Source: Actinomycetota bacterium
GTDB lineage: Bacteria > Actinomycetota > UBA4738 > HRBIN12
Reading direction: 5' to 3'
Length of the DNA stretch: 64,000 bases
Assembly: GCA_026003015.1 (NCBI GenBank)
Contig: BPGL01000001.1
Span: forward strand, 838,913-902,912
The notes under the pieces were generated by a model. That model was not told where the DNA came from. It did no database searches and was given only the letters and a program-made list of their open reading frames with translations. This document shows positions 19,699 through 28,743 of the stretch, piece by piece (the first letter of the stretch is position 1; every line of letters begins with the position of its first letter). The position numbers were made by a program, and so were the translations under genes.

Positions 19699-19980
19699 TC
19701 AGGCCCGCCCGCCGGCCACCGCCGGAAGCAGGGACACGGTGTCCCCGTCCTTCAACGGCGTCTCGAGCGACCCGAGGTACCGGACGTCTTCGTCGTTCAC
19801 GTAGACGTTGATGAACCGGTGCAGCGCGCCGTCCTCGGTCAGGACGTTCTTCGTGATCCCCGGGTAGGTGGACTCCAGGTTGGCAAGCAGCTCCCGCAGG
19901 GTCGCTCCCTCAACGTCCACCGTCGCCTCGCCTCCCGCGTGCTTGCGCAGGATCGTCGGCAGCTTCACGGTCACCGCCAT
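19699..19980 (-). CDS. cysO: MoaD/ThiS-type ubiquitin-like sulfur carrier (CysO-like), C-terminus ...AVAGGRA
   Basis: MAVTVKLPTILRKHAGGEATVDVEGATLRELLANLESTYPGI...GDTVSLLPAVAGGRA. Confidence 0.9.
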   Translation of the reverse strand: MAVTVKLPTILRKHAGGEATVDVEGATLRELLANLESTYPGITKNVLTEDGALHRFINVYVNDEDVRYLGSLETPLKDGDTVSLLPAVAGGRA

Positions 19981-20004
19981 CTCGCCTCGTCCGCTCCTTC
20001 CGCC

Positions 20005-20829
20005 TCACTCCGGTCGTGCCGGGACGCCGCAGAACGCCTCGTAGTCGATCAGCTCCGTGATCGTCGGTTCCTTGCCGCACACGGGGCAGTCGGCGTCCCA
20101 ACGGATCCGCACCTCCTGCACCTCCATGTGGAGCGCGTCGTAGAGCAGGAGACGCTTCTCGAGGGTCCGCCCCTGTCCGGTGATCAGCTTGATCGCCTCG
20201 GTGGCCTGGATCGAGCCGATCACGCCGGGGAGCACGCCGAACACGCCTCCCTCGGCACAGCTCGGCACGGTCCCCGGAGGTGGCGGCGAGGGGAACAGAC
20301 ACCGGTAGCACGGGGTCTGCGGCCCCGGCATGAACACGGTCGCCTGGCCCTCGAACTGGTAGATCGACCCGTACACGAGGGGCTTGCCGAGGAACTGCGT
20401 CGCGTCGTTCACGAGGTAGCGCACCGGGAAGTTGTCGGTCCCGTCGACGACCACGTCGTAGGGCCCGAGGACATCCAGGGCGTTCGCGCTCGTGAGCAGC
20501 GTCTCGTGCCCGACGATCTCGATCGTCGGGTTGATGGCGCGCAGGTGCTCGACCGCGCTCGCGACCTTCGGACGGCCGACGTCGGCCGTCGTGTGCAGGA
20601 TCTGACGCTGCAGGTTCGTGAGGTCCACGCGGTCGAAGTCGACGATCCCCAGGCGACCCACCCCGGCCGCCGCCAGGTACATCGCGACCGGCGAACCGAG
20701 CCCCCCGGCGCCGATCACGAGGACGCTCGCCTCCAGGAGCTTGCGCTGCCCTTCGCCGCCGATGTTCGGCAGGATGATGTGGCGCGCGTAGCGCTGCACC
20801 TGCTCCTCGGTGAACCGCGGAACGCTCAC
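20005..20829 (-). CDS. moeB: MoeB/ThiF-type E1-like adenylyltransferase (no rhodanese domain)
   Basis: RYARHIILPNIGGEGQRKLLEASVLVIGAGGLGSPVAMYLAAAGVG, VDGTDNFPVRYLVNDA, CYRCLFP...CPVCG. Confidence 0.93.
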   Translation of the reverse strand: MSVPRFTEEQVQRYARHIILPNIGGEGQRKLLEASVLVIGAGGLGSPVAMYLAAAGVGRLGIVDFDRVDLTNLQRQILHTTADVGRPKVASAVEHLRAINPTIEIVGHETLLTSANALDVLGPYDVVVDGTDNFPVRYLVNDATQFLGKPLVYGSIYQFEGQATVFMPGPQTPCYRCLFPSPPPPGTVPSCAEGGVFGVLPGVIGSIQATEAIKLITGQGRTLEKRLLLYDALHMEVQEVRIRWDADCPVCGKEPTITELIDYEAFCGVPARPE

Positions 20830-21227
20830 CGGATCGTCAGCTCCTCCTCCTGCACCTCGCCGTCGCGGATGAAGAACGACCGGACGACCGGACGCTCACG
20901 GTCGGCCAGGGACAGCACGATGTAGCGGGCCTCGGGGTAGAAGGCCAGCCGCACGTCGGTCTCCGACGGGTAGGCCTCGGAGTGCGTGTGGGAGTGGTAG
21001 ATGGCCCACAGCTCCCAGTCGTTGGCCTCCATCTCCTCGAAGGCGCGCAGCTGCTCGCGCCCGTCCAGGCGGTACGTGACGGGGCTCGCGTCGGCGTTGC
21101 GCATCGGGAACACCTTCACCGGCCGGCCGTCGCCGTTGGCGGCGATCAGCCCGCAGCACTCGTTCGGGAACTCCCGCAGCCCCTGGGCCACGATCTCGGC
21201 GTACAGCCCCTCGTCCAGCTCGGCCAT
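20826..21227 (-). CDS. mec: JAMM/Mov34 (MPN) metallopeptidase, Mec+-like
   Basis: FPNECCGLIAANGDGRPV, WAIYHSHTHSEAYPSETDVRLAFYPEARYIVLSLAD (JAMM zinc motif). Confidence 0.92.
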   Translation of the reverse strand: MAELDEGLYAEIVAQGLREFPNECCGLIAANGDGRPVKVFPMRNADASPVTYRLDGREQLRAFEEMEANDWELWAIYHSHTHSEAYPSETDVRLAFYPEARYIVLSLADRERPVVRSFFIRDGEVQEEELTIR

Positions 21228-21273
21228 TGCAGGTGCAAATGCTACCAGGGGGGTCGGGTATTCCCCGTCGAGC

Positions 21274-22323
21274 TCATCGCGCCAGACGCCCGCCGATCGC
21301 GATCCGCCCCGGCTCCCCGGGCACCGTCCGGCCGATCTCGGCCGCCTCGATGCCCTCGCCCCGCAGGGTCGCCCGCAGCACCGCCGGGCGGTCGGTCGCG
21401 AGCAGCAGCCCGCCGCTCGTCTGCGCGTCGGCCAGCACGAGCTGCTCCGCCTCGGTGAGCTCCCCGGCGTCGGTGACCGGGGCGACCCACGCGTGGTTGC
21501 GCCGCGTGCCGCCGGCGACGACGCCGCGCCCCGCCAGCTCCAGCACGCCCGGGAGCGTGGGAATCGCCGCGGCGTCGAGCTCCGCGGCGCAGCCGCTCGC
21601 CTCGAGCAGGCGACGCAGGTGCCCGAGCAGCCCGAACCCGGTGACGTCGGTCGCGGCCCGAACGCCCGCCTGCACCGCCGCCGCCGAGGCCGCCGCGTTC
21701 AAAGTGGTCATCGTCTCCACGGCGGCCCGCACCTGCTCCTCGGTCGCCTCGCCGCGCTTGATCGCCGTGGCGATCATGCCGGTGCCGAGCGGCTTCGTGA
21801 GCACGAGCGTCATGCCGGGGCGCGCCGCGTCGTTGCGGAGCATCGCGTCAGGATCGACGAAGCCGATCGCGACGAGGCCGTAGATCGGCTCGGTCGAGGT
21901 GATCGTGTGGCCGCCCGCGAGGGCCACCCCCGCCTGCTCGGCGACGTCGCGCCCCCCGCGGAGGCACGCCGCCAGGAGCTCCATGGGCAGGTCGTCCACC
22001 GGCCACGCGGCGACGTTCAGCGCGAGGCGCGGAACCCCGCCCATGGCGTAGACGTCCGACAGCGCGTTGGCCGCGGCGATCCTGCCCCAGTCGTAGGCGT
22101 CGTCGACGATCGGGGTGAACACGTCGACCGTCGCGACGAGCGCGCCGCCGCCGGGCAGCGCGTAGACGGCGGCGTCGTCGCCCGAGTCGGAGCCGACGAG
22201 GAGATCGCCCGCCGGGCCGGGCAGGGCGAGCTCCCCGAGGAGCTCCCTCAACGCCGCGGCCTCCAGCTTGCAGCCGCAGCCGGCGCCGTGGCTGAAGGAG
22301 GTCAGCGGCCGCTCGGTACGCAC
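21274..22323 (-). CDS. selD: Selenide, water dikinase (selenophosphate synthetase)
   Basis: LTSFSHGAGCGCKL, LLVGSDSGDDAAVY, ATVDVFTPIVDDAYDWGRIAAANALSDVYAMGG, GGHTI, DVTGFGLLGHL, DAQTSGGLLLA. Confidence 0.95.
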   Translation of the reverse strand: MRTERPLTSFSHGAGCGCKLEAAALRELLGELALPGPAGDLLVGSDSGDDAAVYALPGGGALVATVDVFTPIVDDAYDWGRIAAANALSDVYAMGGVPRLALNVAAWPVDDLPMELLAACLRGGRDVAEQAGVALAGGHTITSTEPIYGLVAIGFVDPDAMLRNDAARPGMTLVLTKPLGTGMIATAIKRGEATEEQVRAAVETMTTLNAAASAAAVQAGVRAATDVTGFGLLGHLRRLLEASGCAAELDAAAIPTLPGVLELAGRGVVAGGTRRNHAWVAPVTDAGELTEAEQLVLADAQTSGGLLLATDRPAVLRATLRGEGIEAAEIGRTVPGEPGRIAIGGRLAR

Positions 22324-22341
22324 GCGTCGAGGATACGCGGG

Positions 22342-23118
22342 CTACGCGAGGTCGGTCCCCATGGCGTGGAACCCGCCGTCGACGTGGAGCAGCTCCCCGG
22401 TGATGCCGGCGGCAAGATCCGACAGCAGGAACGCGATCGCGCCGGCGACCGGGGTGGCGTCGCCCACGTCCCAGCCCAGCGGCGCCCGGCGCGCCCACGA
22501 CTCGGTGATCGCGTCGAACCCCGGGATGCCCTTGCCCGCCATCGTTCGCAGCGGTCCGGCCGACACGAGGTTCACGCGGATCCCACTGGGGCCCAGGTCG
22601 CGAGCCAGGTAGCGGGTGATCGCCTCGAGCCCCGCCTTGGCCACGCCCATCCAGTCGTAGATCGGCCAGGCTACGCGAGCGTCGAAGTCGAGCGCGACGA
22701 CCGAGCCCCCGCGATCCTCCATCAGGGGGAGCATCCCCACGGCGAGCTCCTTCAGGGAGTACGCGCTCGTTCGGAAGGCCGTCGCCACCGACTCCCACGG
22801 GGTGGCCAGGAAGTTGCCCCCCAGGGCGTCCTGCGGCGCGAAGGCGATCGCGTGCAGCAGCCCGTCCAGGCGCCCCCATCGCCGGGCGAGCTCGGCGCGC
22901 ACGGCCTCGATCTGCTCGGGCGCGTTCACGTCGAGCTCCAGGACGTCGGGGGGATCGGGCAGCCGCTTCGCCGTCTTCTGGGTGAGGCTCACCGTCCGCC
23001 CGAAGTTCGTGAGGACGATCTCGGCCCCCTGCTCCTGGGCGACGCGGGCGGCCGCGAAGGCGATCGACTGGGGCGTGAGCACCCCCGTGATCAGCAGCTT
23101 CTTCCCCGCGAGCAGCAC
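22342..23118 (-). CDS. fabI: Enoyl-[acyl-carrier-protein] reductase (NADH)
   Basis: GKKLLITGVLTPQSIAFAAARVAQEQGAEIVLT, LLHAIAFAPQDALGG, YDWMGVAKAGLEAITRYLARDLGPSGIRVN. Confidence 0.93.
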   Translation of the reverse strand: MLLAGKKLLITGVLTPQSIAFAAARVAQEQGAEIVLTNFGRTVSLTQKTAKRLPDPPDVLELDVNAPEQIEAVRAELARRWGRLDGLLHAIAFAPQDALGGNFLATPWESVATAFRTSAYSLKELAVGMLPLMEDRGGSVVALDFDARVAWPIYDWMGVAKAGLEAITRYLARDLGPSGIRVNLVSAGPLRTMAGKGIPGFDAITESWARRAPLGWDVGDATPVAGAIAFLLSDLAAGITGELLHVDGGFHAMGTDLA

Positions 23119-23418
23119 CTAGTCCGCCTCCGTCAGCTCCGCGTCGGCGAAGGCCCACTCGACGTTGCCGGCGTCGTCGACCTGCCGCACCCGCAGGACG
23201 AGCTCGGCGCCCCCAGGTCCGCTCGCCGTGCACTCGAAGGTGGCGTCGGCCGCGACCCGGACGCCGTCGGGACAGGCGACGACGAACCCCCGCTCGCCGA
23301 GCGCCCGCTCGACCTCGCGCGCCAGCCGCTCCTCGAGGCTCGCGGTGTCGAGCGTGCGTGCGCAGGCCGGGAGGGCGAGCACGACCGCAACGAGGATCGG
23401 GGCGACCGGCGCGCGCAT
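23119..23418 (-). CDS. Small lipoprotein, DUF4333-like
   Basis: ATG at 23418; MRAPVAPILVAVVLALPACARTLD..., CPDGVRVAADATFECTASG. Confidence 0.72.
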   Translation of the reverse strand: MRAPVAPILVAVVLALPACARTLDTASLEERLAREVERALGERGFVVACPDGVRVAADATFECTASGPGGAELVLRVRQVDDAGNVEWAFADAELTEAD

Positions 23419-23465
23419 CGGGCGGAGCCTAGCATCCGCACCGGCGGCGCCGGGCGGCGCGGGCC

Positions 23466-24068
23466 TCAGGCCGCCTCGGGCGGCCCGCAGACCCCCACGA
23501 GATGCCCGACCCAGTCGGGGCGGTCGAGCGCGTCCAAGACCGCGGCCGCGAGGTCGGCCCGGGCGATCGTCGGTCGAGGGGCACGCCGGTCGAGGACCGC
23601 CTCGTACGCCCCGGCGGGCTCGGCGTCGACGAGCGCCGTCGGGGCGAGCACGGTCCAGTCGAGCCCGCTGGACCGGAGGACCGCGACGCCGCGTCGGTGC
23701 TCCTCGGCGATGACCCGGTACGGGTCGGCGACGGGCCGGTCGTGGAACACCGCGCTGTTCGTCGTGACGACGAGCCGCCTCGGCCCCACGACCGCGGCCT
23801 GCTCGACGATCGTGCGCGTCGCGGCCGACAGGGCGTCGGTCGGCTCGGCGCCCTCGGGGATCGTGAGGACCGAGATCGCCGCGCCGGCCCCCTCGAGCGC
23901 GCGTGCGACGGCCGCCGGGTCCCGGGCGTCCCCGAGGACGACCTCGACCCGGGCGTCCAGGTCGCGCGGGCTCCGAAGGAGCGCCCGCACCCCGTGGCCG
24001 CGTGCGAGCGCGGCTTCCAGCACGAGCCGCCCCGTGCGCCCTCCCCCGCCGAAGACCGCGAGCCACAT
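23466..24068 (-). CDS. NAD(P)-binding (NmrA/SDR-like) oxidoreductase
   Basis: MWLAVFGGGGRTGRLVLEAALARGHGVRALLRSPRDL... Confidence 0.85.
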   Translation of the reverse strand: MWLAVFGGGGRTGRLVLEAALARGHGVRALLRSPRDLDARVEVVLGDARDPAAVARALEGAGAAISVLTIPEGAEPTDALSAATRTIVEQAAVVGPRRLVVTTNSAVFHDRPVADPYRVIAEEHRRGVAVLRSSGLDWTVLAPTALVDAEPAGAYEAVLDRRAPRPTIARADLAAAVLDALDRPDWVGHLVGVCGPPEAA

Positions 24069-24133
24069 GAGGCGAGCCTAGCCGCCGGGTCCCGCGTGTG
24101 GCGGGGACCCTCGGCGTGTAGGCTCCGCCCGCC

Positions 24134-25150
24134 ATGGCCGACCCGATCATCCGCACCGAGGGGCTCCGCAAGCGGTTCGGGGACGTCGAGGCCCTCAAGG
24201 GCGTCGATCTCCTGGTCCGTCCCGGGTCGGTGTTCGGCCTGCTCGGGCCGAACGGGGCCGGGAAGACGACGACCGTGCGGATCCTCGCGACCCTGCTCGC
24301 CCCCGACGGCGGGCGCGCCGAGGTGGCCGGGCTCGACGTGGTCCGCGACGCCGACGCCCTGCGGTTCCGGATCGGCCTGGCCGGCCAGTACGCGGCCGTC
24401 GACGAGAACCTGACGGGCCTGGAGAACCTCGAGCTCGTCGGCCGCCTCTACCACCTGGGTCGGCGCGAAGCCCGACGCCGCGGCGCGGAGGTCCTCGAGC
24501 GCTTCGGCCTCGCCGAGGCCGCCGACCGCCCGGCCAAGACCTACTCCGGCGGGATGCGGCGCCGCCTCGACCTCGCGGCGAGCCTCGTGGGTCGACCGGA
24601 GGTCCTGTTCCTCGACGAGCCCACGACGGGGCTCGACCCGCGCAGCCGGATCGACGTGTGGGCGTTCGTCCGCGAGCTGCAGGCCGACGGCACGACGATC
24701 CTGCTCACCACCCAGTACCTCGACGAGGCCGACCAGCTCGCCGACCGGATCGCCGTGATCGACCTGGGCACCGTGATCGCGGAGGGGACCTCGGACGAGC
24801 TCAAGGCCAGGGTCGGCGGGGCCGTCCTCGAGCTGCACGTGCAGGACCGCGCCGACACGGCGGCGGCGGCCGAGGCGCTCGCCGGCCTGGGCCGCGGCGA
24901 TCCCACGATCGACCCTGAGACGGGCTCCATCCGGATCCCGGTCGCCGAGGACGGCGCGACCGCGCTCACCGACAGCATCCGTCGGCTCGACGAACGCTCG
25001 ATCGCGCTCGCCGACGTCGCGCTGCACCGTCCGACGCTCGACGACGTCTTCCTCGCGCTCACCGGGCGGGCGGCCGAGGACGGGACCGAGCCCGAGCCGC
25101 CGACACGTCGCCGTCGCCGTCGCCGGGAGTCCGCGGGGGCGGCGCCGTGA
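24134..25150 (+). CDS. Drr-type ABC exporter ATP-binding subunit
   Basis: LLGPNGAGKTTTVRILATLL, YSGGMRRRLDLAASLVGRPEVLFLDEPTTGLDPRSR, LLTTQYLDEADQLADRI. Confidence 0.92.
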   Translation: MADPIIRTEGLRKRFGDVEALKGVDLLVRPGSVFGLLGPNGAGKTTTVRILATLLAPDGGRAEVAGLDVVRDADALRFRIGLAGQYAAVDENLTGLENLELVGRLYHLGRREARRRGAEVLERFGLAEAADRPAKTYSGGMRRRLDLAASLVGRPEVLFLDEPTTGLDPRSRIDVWAFVRELQADGTTILLTTQYLDEADQLADRIAVIDLGTVIAEGTSDELKARVGGAVLELHVQDRADTAAAAEALAGLGRGDPTIDPETGSIRIPVAEDGATALTDSIRRLDERSIALADVALHRPTLDDVFLALTGRAAEDGTEPEPPTRRRRRRRESAGAAP

Positions 25151-25995
25151 TCGCCCCGACGCTCGCCCGTCCCCCGGTGAACCTCGGTGAGCGGCTGCGC
25201 CTCGCCGTCGCCGACGCCGCGGTCGTCACGTGGAGGAACCTCGTCGCGATCTGGCGCGTCCCGACGGTGTTCGTCTTCGAGCTCGTGCAGCCGATCATGT
25301 TCGTCCTGCTGTTCCGCTTCGTCTACGAGAACGCGTTCGCGAACATCCCGGGGGGGAACTACGTCCTGTTCCTCATGCCGGGGATCTTCGTGCAGAACGC
25401 GATCTTCGGCTCCACGACGACCGCGATCGGGATCGCGGAGGACCTGAAGAAGGGGCTGATCGACCGGTTCCGCGCCCTCCCGATGGCCCGCTCGGCCGTC
25501 CTCGCAGGACGCACGGTCGCCGACCTCGCGAAGAACCTCCTGCTCGTCACCGTGATGATCGGGATCGGCTACCTCGTCGGGTTCCGCTTCCAGCAGGGTC
25601 CGTTGGCGGCCCTCGGCGTCGTGGTCCTCGTGCTCGCCGTGAGCTTCACGTTCTCGTGGATCTCGGCCACGGTCGGGCTCGCGATCAAGCAGGTCGAGGG
25701 CGTCCAGGCCGCGATCTTCACGATGGTCTTCCCGGTCGTGTTCGTGAGCGCGGCGTTCGTTCCGGTGAGCGGCATGGCCTCGTTCCTGCAGGTGGTCGCC
25801 CGCAACAACCCGGTGACCTACTGGTGCAACCTCGCGCGATACCTCTCGATCGGCGACGTCGCGATGCTCGACCCCGTGACCGGTCTGCCGACGGCGACCC
25901 TGGAGGGGCTGCTCGTCCGGTCGGCCCTGTGGATCGTCGGCCTGCTCGCGGTCTTCATCCCGCTGTCGATCCGGCTGTACCGCCGCCTGGCCTGA
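25147..25995 (+). CDS. Drr-type ABC exporter permease
   Basis: GTGA overlap with the ATPase; six TMs, DrrB-like VTWRNLVAIWRVPTVFVFELVQPIMFVLLFRFVY. Confidence 0.88.
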   Translation: MIAPTLARPPVNLGERLRLAVADAAVVTWRNLVAIWRVPTVFVFELVQPIMFVLLFRFVYENAFANIPGGNYVLFLMPGIFVQNAIFGSTTTAIGIAEDLKKGLIDRFRALPMARSAVLAGRTVADLAKNLLLVTVMIGIGYLVGFRFQQGPLAALGVVVLVLAVSFTFSWISATVGLAIKQVEGVQAAIFTMVFPVVFVSAAFVPVSGMASFLQVVARNNPVTYWCNLARYLSIGDVAMLDPVTGLPTATLEGLLVRSALWIVGLLAVFIPLSIRLYRRLA

Positions 25996-26027
25996 GACGC
26001 TCGGGCCTCGGGGATCGCCACGGCCTC

Positions 26028-27446
26028 TCAGTCGCCGGCGAGCTCCGCCGCGGCGGCGCGGATGATCCCCGCGGCCTCCTCGACGCGGTCCCGGTGCGTG
26101 CGGTGGCTCACGATGCACACCCGCAGCACGAAGCGCCCCCCGACCCTCGTGCTCGACAGGACCACCCGTCGCGACGCGTTGATCCGGCGCAGCAGCTCGG
26201 CGTTCGCGGCGTCGTCGGCATCGCGCAGGCGAAACGGCGTCACCGTGAGCTGGGTGCTCCAGGGGAGATCGAGCCTCGGGTCGGAGCGGAGCTCGCCGTC
26301 GATCCAGGCGGCGAGGTCGAGCTTCTCGTCGAGCGCCCGGCGGAACGCCCCGACGCCGTGCAGCACGAGCGGCATCCACACGCGCAGCCCCCGCCAGTCG
26401 CGCGACAGCTCGGGCGAGAGCTCGCTGTAGTTCGGGAGCTCGCCGGTCGGCTGAAGGTCCTGGAGGTAGGCCGCCCCCTCGAAGTGAGCGTCCCGAAGCG
26501 CCGCACCGTCGCGCACGGCAAGCGCCCCGGTCCCGTAGGGAAGGAACAGGCCCTTGTGCGGGTCGACCGTGATGCTGTCGGCGCGCTCGATCCCTCGGAA
26601 GCGCGCGCGCCCCCGCTCGGTCAGGCGGAAGAAGCCGCCGTAGGCGGCGTCGACGTGCATCCACAGCCCCTCGTCGGCGGCGACGTCGGCGATCGCGTCG
26701 AGCGGATCGATCGCCCCCGTGTTCGTCGTGCCGGCGCTCGGGACGACGAGGAACGGACGGGCTCCGGCCCGCCGGTCCTCGCGGACGAGCGCTCGCAGGG
26801 CCTCGGGGTCCATCCGCAGCTCCGCGTCGGTCGGGACGATCCGCAGGTGCTTGCGCGAGAAGCCCGCGATCGCGGCGGCCTTCGTCACGCTCGCGTGGGC
26901 CTGCTCGCTCACGTAGTAGACGCCGTCGGACGGATCGTCGCCCAGCTTGGCGTGGCGAGCCGTCACGACCGCGGACAGGTTCGCCATCGAGCCCCCGCTC
27001 GTCAGGATCCCTCGAGCGTCGGCCGGCAGGTCGAACACGTCGCAGATCCAGCGGCACACGTTCTCCTCGAGCTGGGCGACCGCGGGGCTCGTCTGCCACA
27101 GGCCCACGAAGCGGTTCACCCCCTGGGCCAGGAAGTCGGCGAGCGCCGCCGTGAACAGGCCGCCGCCCGGGATGTAGGCGAGGTAGCCCGGGCCCGCGAA
27201 CTCGAGCGTGTGCGCGACCGCCGCCCGCACCTGCTCGAAGAGGTCCTCGAAGCGGCCGGGGTCCTCCGGCGGGGACGCGCGCAGCCGTCGGGCCAGCTCC
27301 AGCGCGCCGTCCGTGGCGGCCGCCGGGGCGTCGTCCAGCCCCTCGATGAACGCGATGAGGTAGGCGAGGACCGCCTCGCCCATCCGACGCATCTCGGCGG
27401 GCTCGGGGTCGAGCCCCAGCCGCCCCTTGCGGAACGCAGCGCTCAC
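26028..27446 (-). CDS. PLP-dependent group II decarboxylase (aromatic-L-amino-acid decarboxylase-like)
   Basis: GTG at 27446; GILTSGGSMANLSAVVTAR, WMHVDAAYGGFFRLT, ADSITVDPHKGLFLPYGTGA. Confidence 0.9.
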   Translation of the reverse strand: MSAAFRKGRLGLDPEPAEMRRMGEAVLAYLIAFIEGLDDAPAAATDGALELARRLRASPPEDPGRFEDLFEQVRAAVAHTLEFAGPGYLAYIPGGGLFTAALADFLAQGVNRFVGLWQTSPAVAQLEENVCRWICDVFDLPADARGILTSGGSMANLSAVVTARHAKLGDDPSDGVYYVSEQAHASVTKAAAIAGFSRKHLRIVPTDAELRMDPEALRALVREDRRAGARPFLVVPSAGTTNTGAIDPLDAIADVAADEGLWMHVDAAYGGFFRLTERGRARFRGIERADSITVDPHKGLFLPYGTGALAVRDGAALRDAHFEGAAYLQDLQPTGELPNYSELSPELSRDWRGLRVWMPLVLHGVGAFRRALDEKLDLAAWIDGELRSDPRLDLPWSTQLTVTPFRLRDADDAANAELLRRINASRRVVLSSTRVGGRFVLRVCIVSHRTHRDRVEEAAGIIRAAAAELAGD

Positions 27447-27658
27447 CCGGCCCGGCCCTCGACGATCTCGTCGAGCAGCCGGGTCGAGGCACGCGCGATG
27501 TCGGCGACCGCCCGCTCGAAGGCCTCCCGGTGCCGCGCCGAGGGCTCCCGGAACCCCGAGACCTTCCGCACGAACTGCCGGGCCGCGGCCGCGATCTCGG
27601 CATCGTCCGCGCGCGGCCCGCCGCCGGGCTCCCGCAGGCGCCTGATGCTCCGGCACAT
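27443..27658 (-). CDS. DUF2277-family small protein
   Basis: MCRSIRRLREPGGGPRADDAEIAAAARQFVRKVSGFREPSARHREAFERAV. Confidence 0.85.
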   Translation of the reverse strand: MCRSIRRLREPGGGPRADDAEIAAAARQFVRKVSGFREPSARHREAFERAVADIARASTRLLDEIVEGRAG

Positions 27659-27668
27659 GTCCGGCAGC

Positions 27669-28709
27669 CTAGCGGGCGGGACCGTCCTCGGCCCGACGAG
27701 CGGCCAGCGCCGAGAGCGCCTCGAGCACGCAGCGGTGGGCGAGGGCGGCGGTCACCTCGGCGTGGTCGTACGGAGGCGCCACCTCGACCACGTCCATCCC
27801 GGCGAGCTCGACGGAGCCGACGATCCGGCGGACGGCCCGCAGGAGCTCGCGCGGCAGCATCCCGCCCGGCTCGGGGGTGCCGGTCCCCGGCGCGGACCCT
27901 GGATCGACGACGTCGACGTCGATCGAGAGGTACACGAGCTCGGGACCGTCGAGGGCCTCAGCGATCGCGTCGTCGATCACCGCCTCGGCGCCTCGCTCCT
28001 CGATCTCGACCATCCGGTGCCACCGCATGCCCTGCCCCCGCATCCACTCGAAGGTCTCGCGTTCGGGCCAGTAGCCGCGCAGCCCAACCTGGACGAAGTT
28101 GCGGCCCTCGACCCAGCCCTCCTCGATCAGCCGGCGCATCGGCGTGCCGTGGCTCACGAGCGAGCCCCAGACCTCCTCGCCGGTGTCGGCGTGCGCGTCG
28201 AAGTGCACCACCCCGACCTTGCGCGGATCGCGGGCGCGGGCCACCGCGGCCACCGAGGGATAGGTCACCGAGTGGTCCCCTCCGAGCACGATCGGGATCG
28301 CCCCGGTGCGGGCGACGCGCCAGACCTTCTCGTGGATCACACGGAGCCCGCGGGTCAGCCGACTCGGAACGACCGGCGCGTCGCCGGCGTCGACCGCGCG
28401 GATCCGGTCGAGCACGCTCGTCTCGAGCTGGATCGACCACAGGTCGCCGGAGTGGTAGGTCGCCGCGCGGATCGCGCGGGGCCCGAACCGCGCGCCCGGG
28501 CGGTTCGACGTGCCGTCGTCGATCGGCGCGCCGACGATCGCGACGTCGGGTGCGAGCCTCGCGAGCTCCTCGTCGGAGACGAGCGGGAGCTTCTGGAACG
28601 AGGTCGACCCAACGTGGGCAGGCAGCTCGTAGTCGGAGAACTCCTCGTACTCGGAGCCGCCGAGGACGAGCTCGCTTCGCTCGACCGGGAAGTCCGGGGG
28701 CAGGGTCAC
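27669..28709 (-). CDS. Ureohydrolase (agmatinase family)
   Basis: IPIVLGGDHSVTYPSV, VVHFDAHADTGEE, LSIDVDVVDPGSAPGTGTPEPGG. Confidence 0.9.
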   Translation of the reverse strand: MTLPPDFPVERSELVLGGSEYEEFSDYELPAHVGSTSFQKLPLVSDEELARLAPDVAIVGAPIDDGTSNRPGARFGPRAIRAATYHSGDLWSIQLETSVLDRIRAVDAGDAPVVPSRLTRGLRVIHEKVWRVARTGAIPIVLGGDHSVTYPSVAAVARARDPRKVGVVHFDAHADTGEEVWGSLVSHGTPMRRLIEEGWVEGRNFVQVGLRGYWPERETFEWMRGQGMRWHRMVEIEERGAEAVIDDAIAEALDGPELVYLSIDVDVVDPGSAPGTGTPEPGGMLPRELLRAVRRIVGSVELAGMDVVEVAPPYDHAEVTAALAHRCVLEALSALAARRAEDGPAR

Positions 28710-28743
28710 GGCGCGTAGCTTCCCATACGCGCTGTGGCGGAGC

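Noticed and set aside
25230-28718. 1162-aa plus-strand ORF opposite the ABC permease, decarboxylase and agmatinase genes
   Set aside because: Composition is Arg/Pro/Gly-rich antisense read-through typical of high-GC DNA; the other strand encodes clear protein families.
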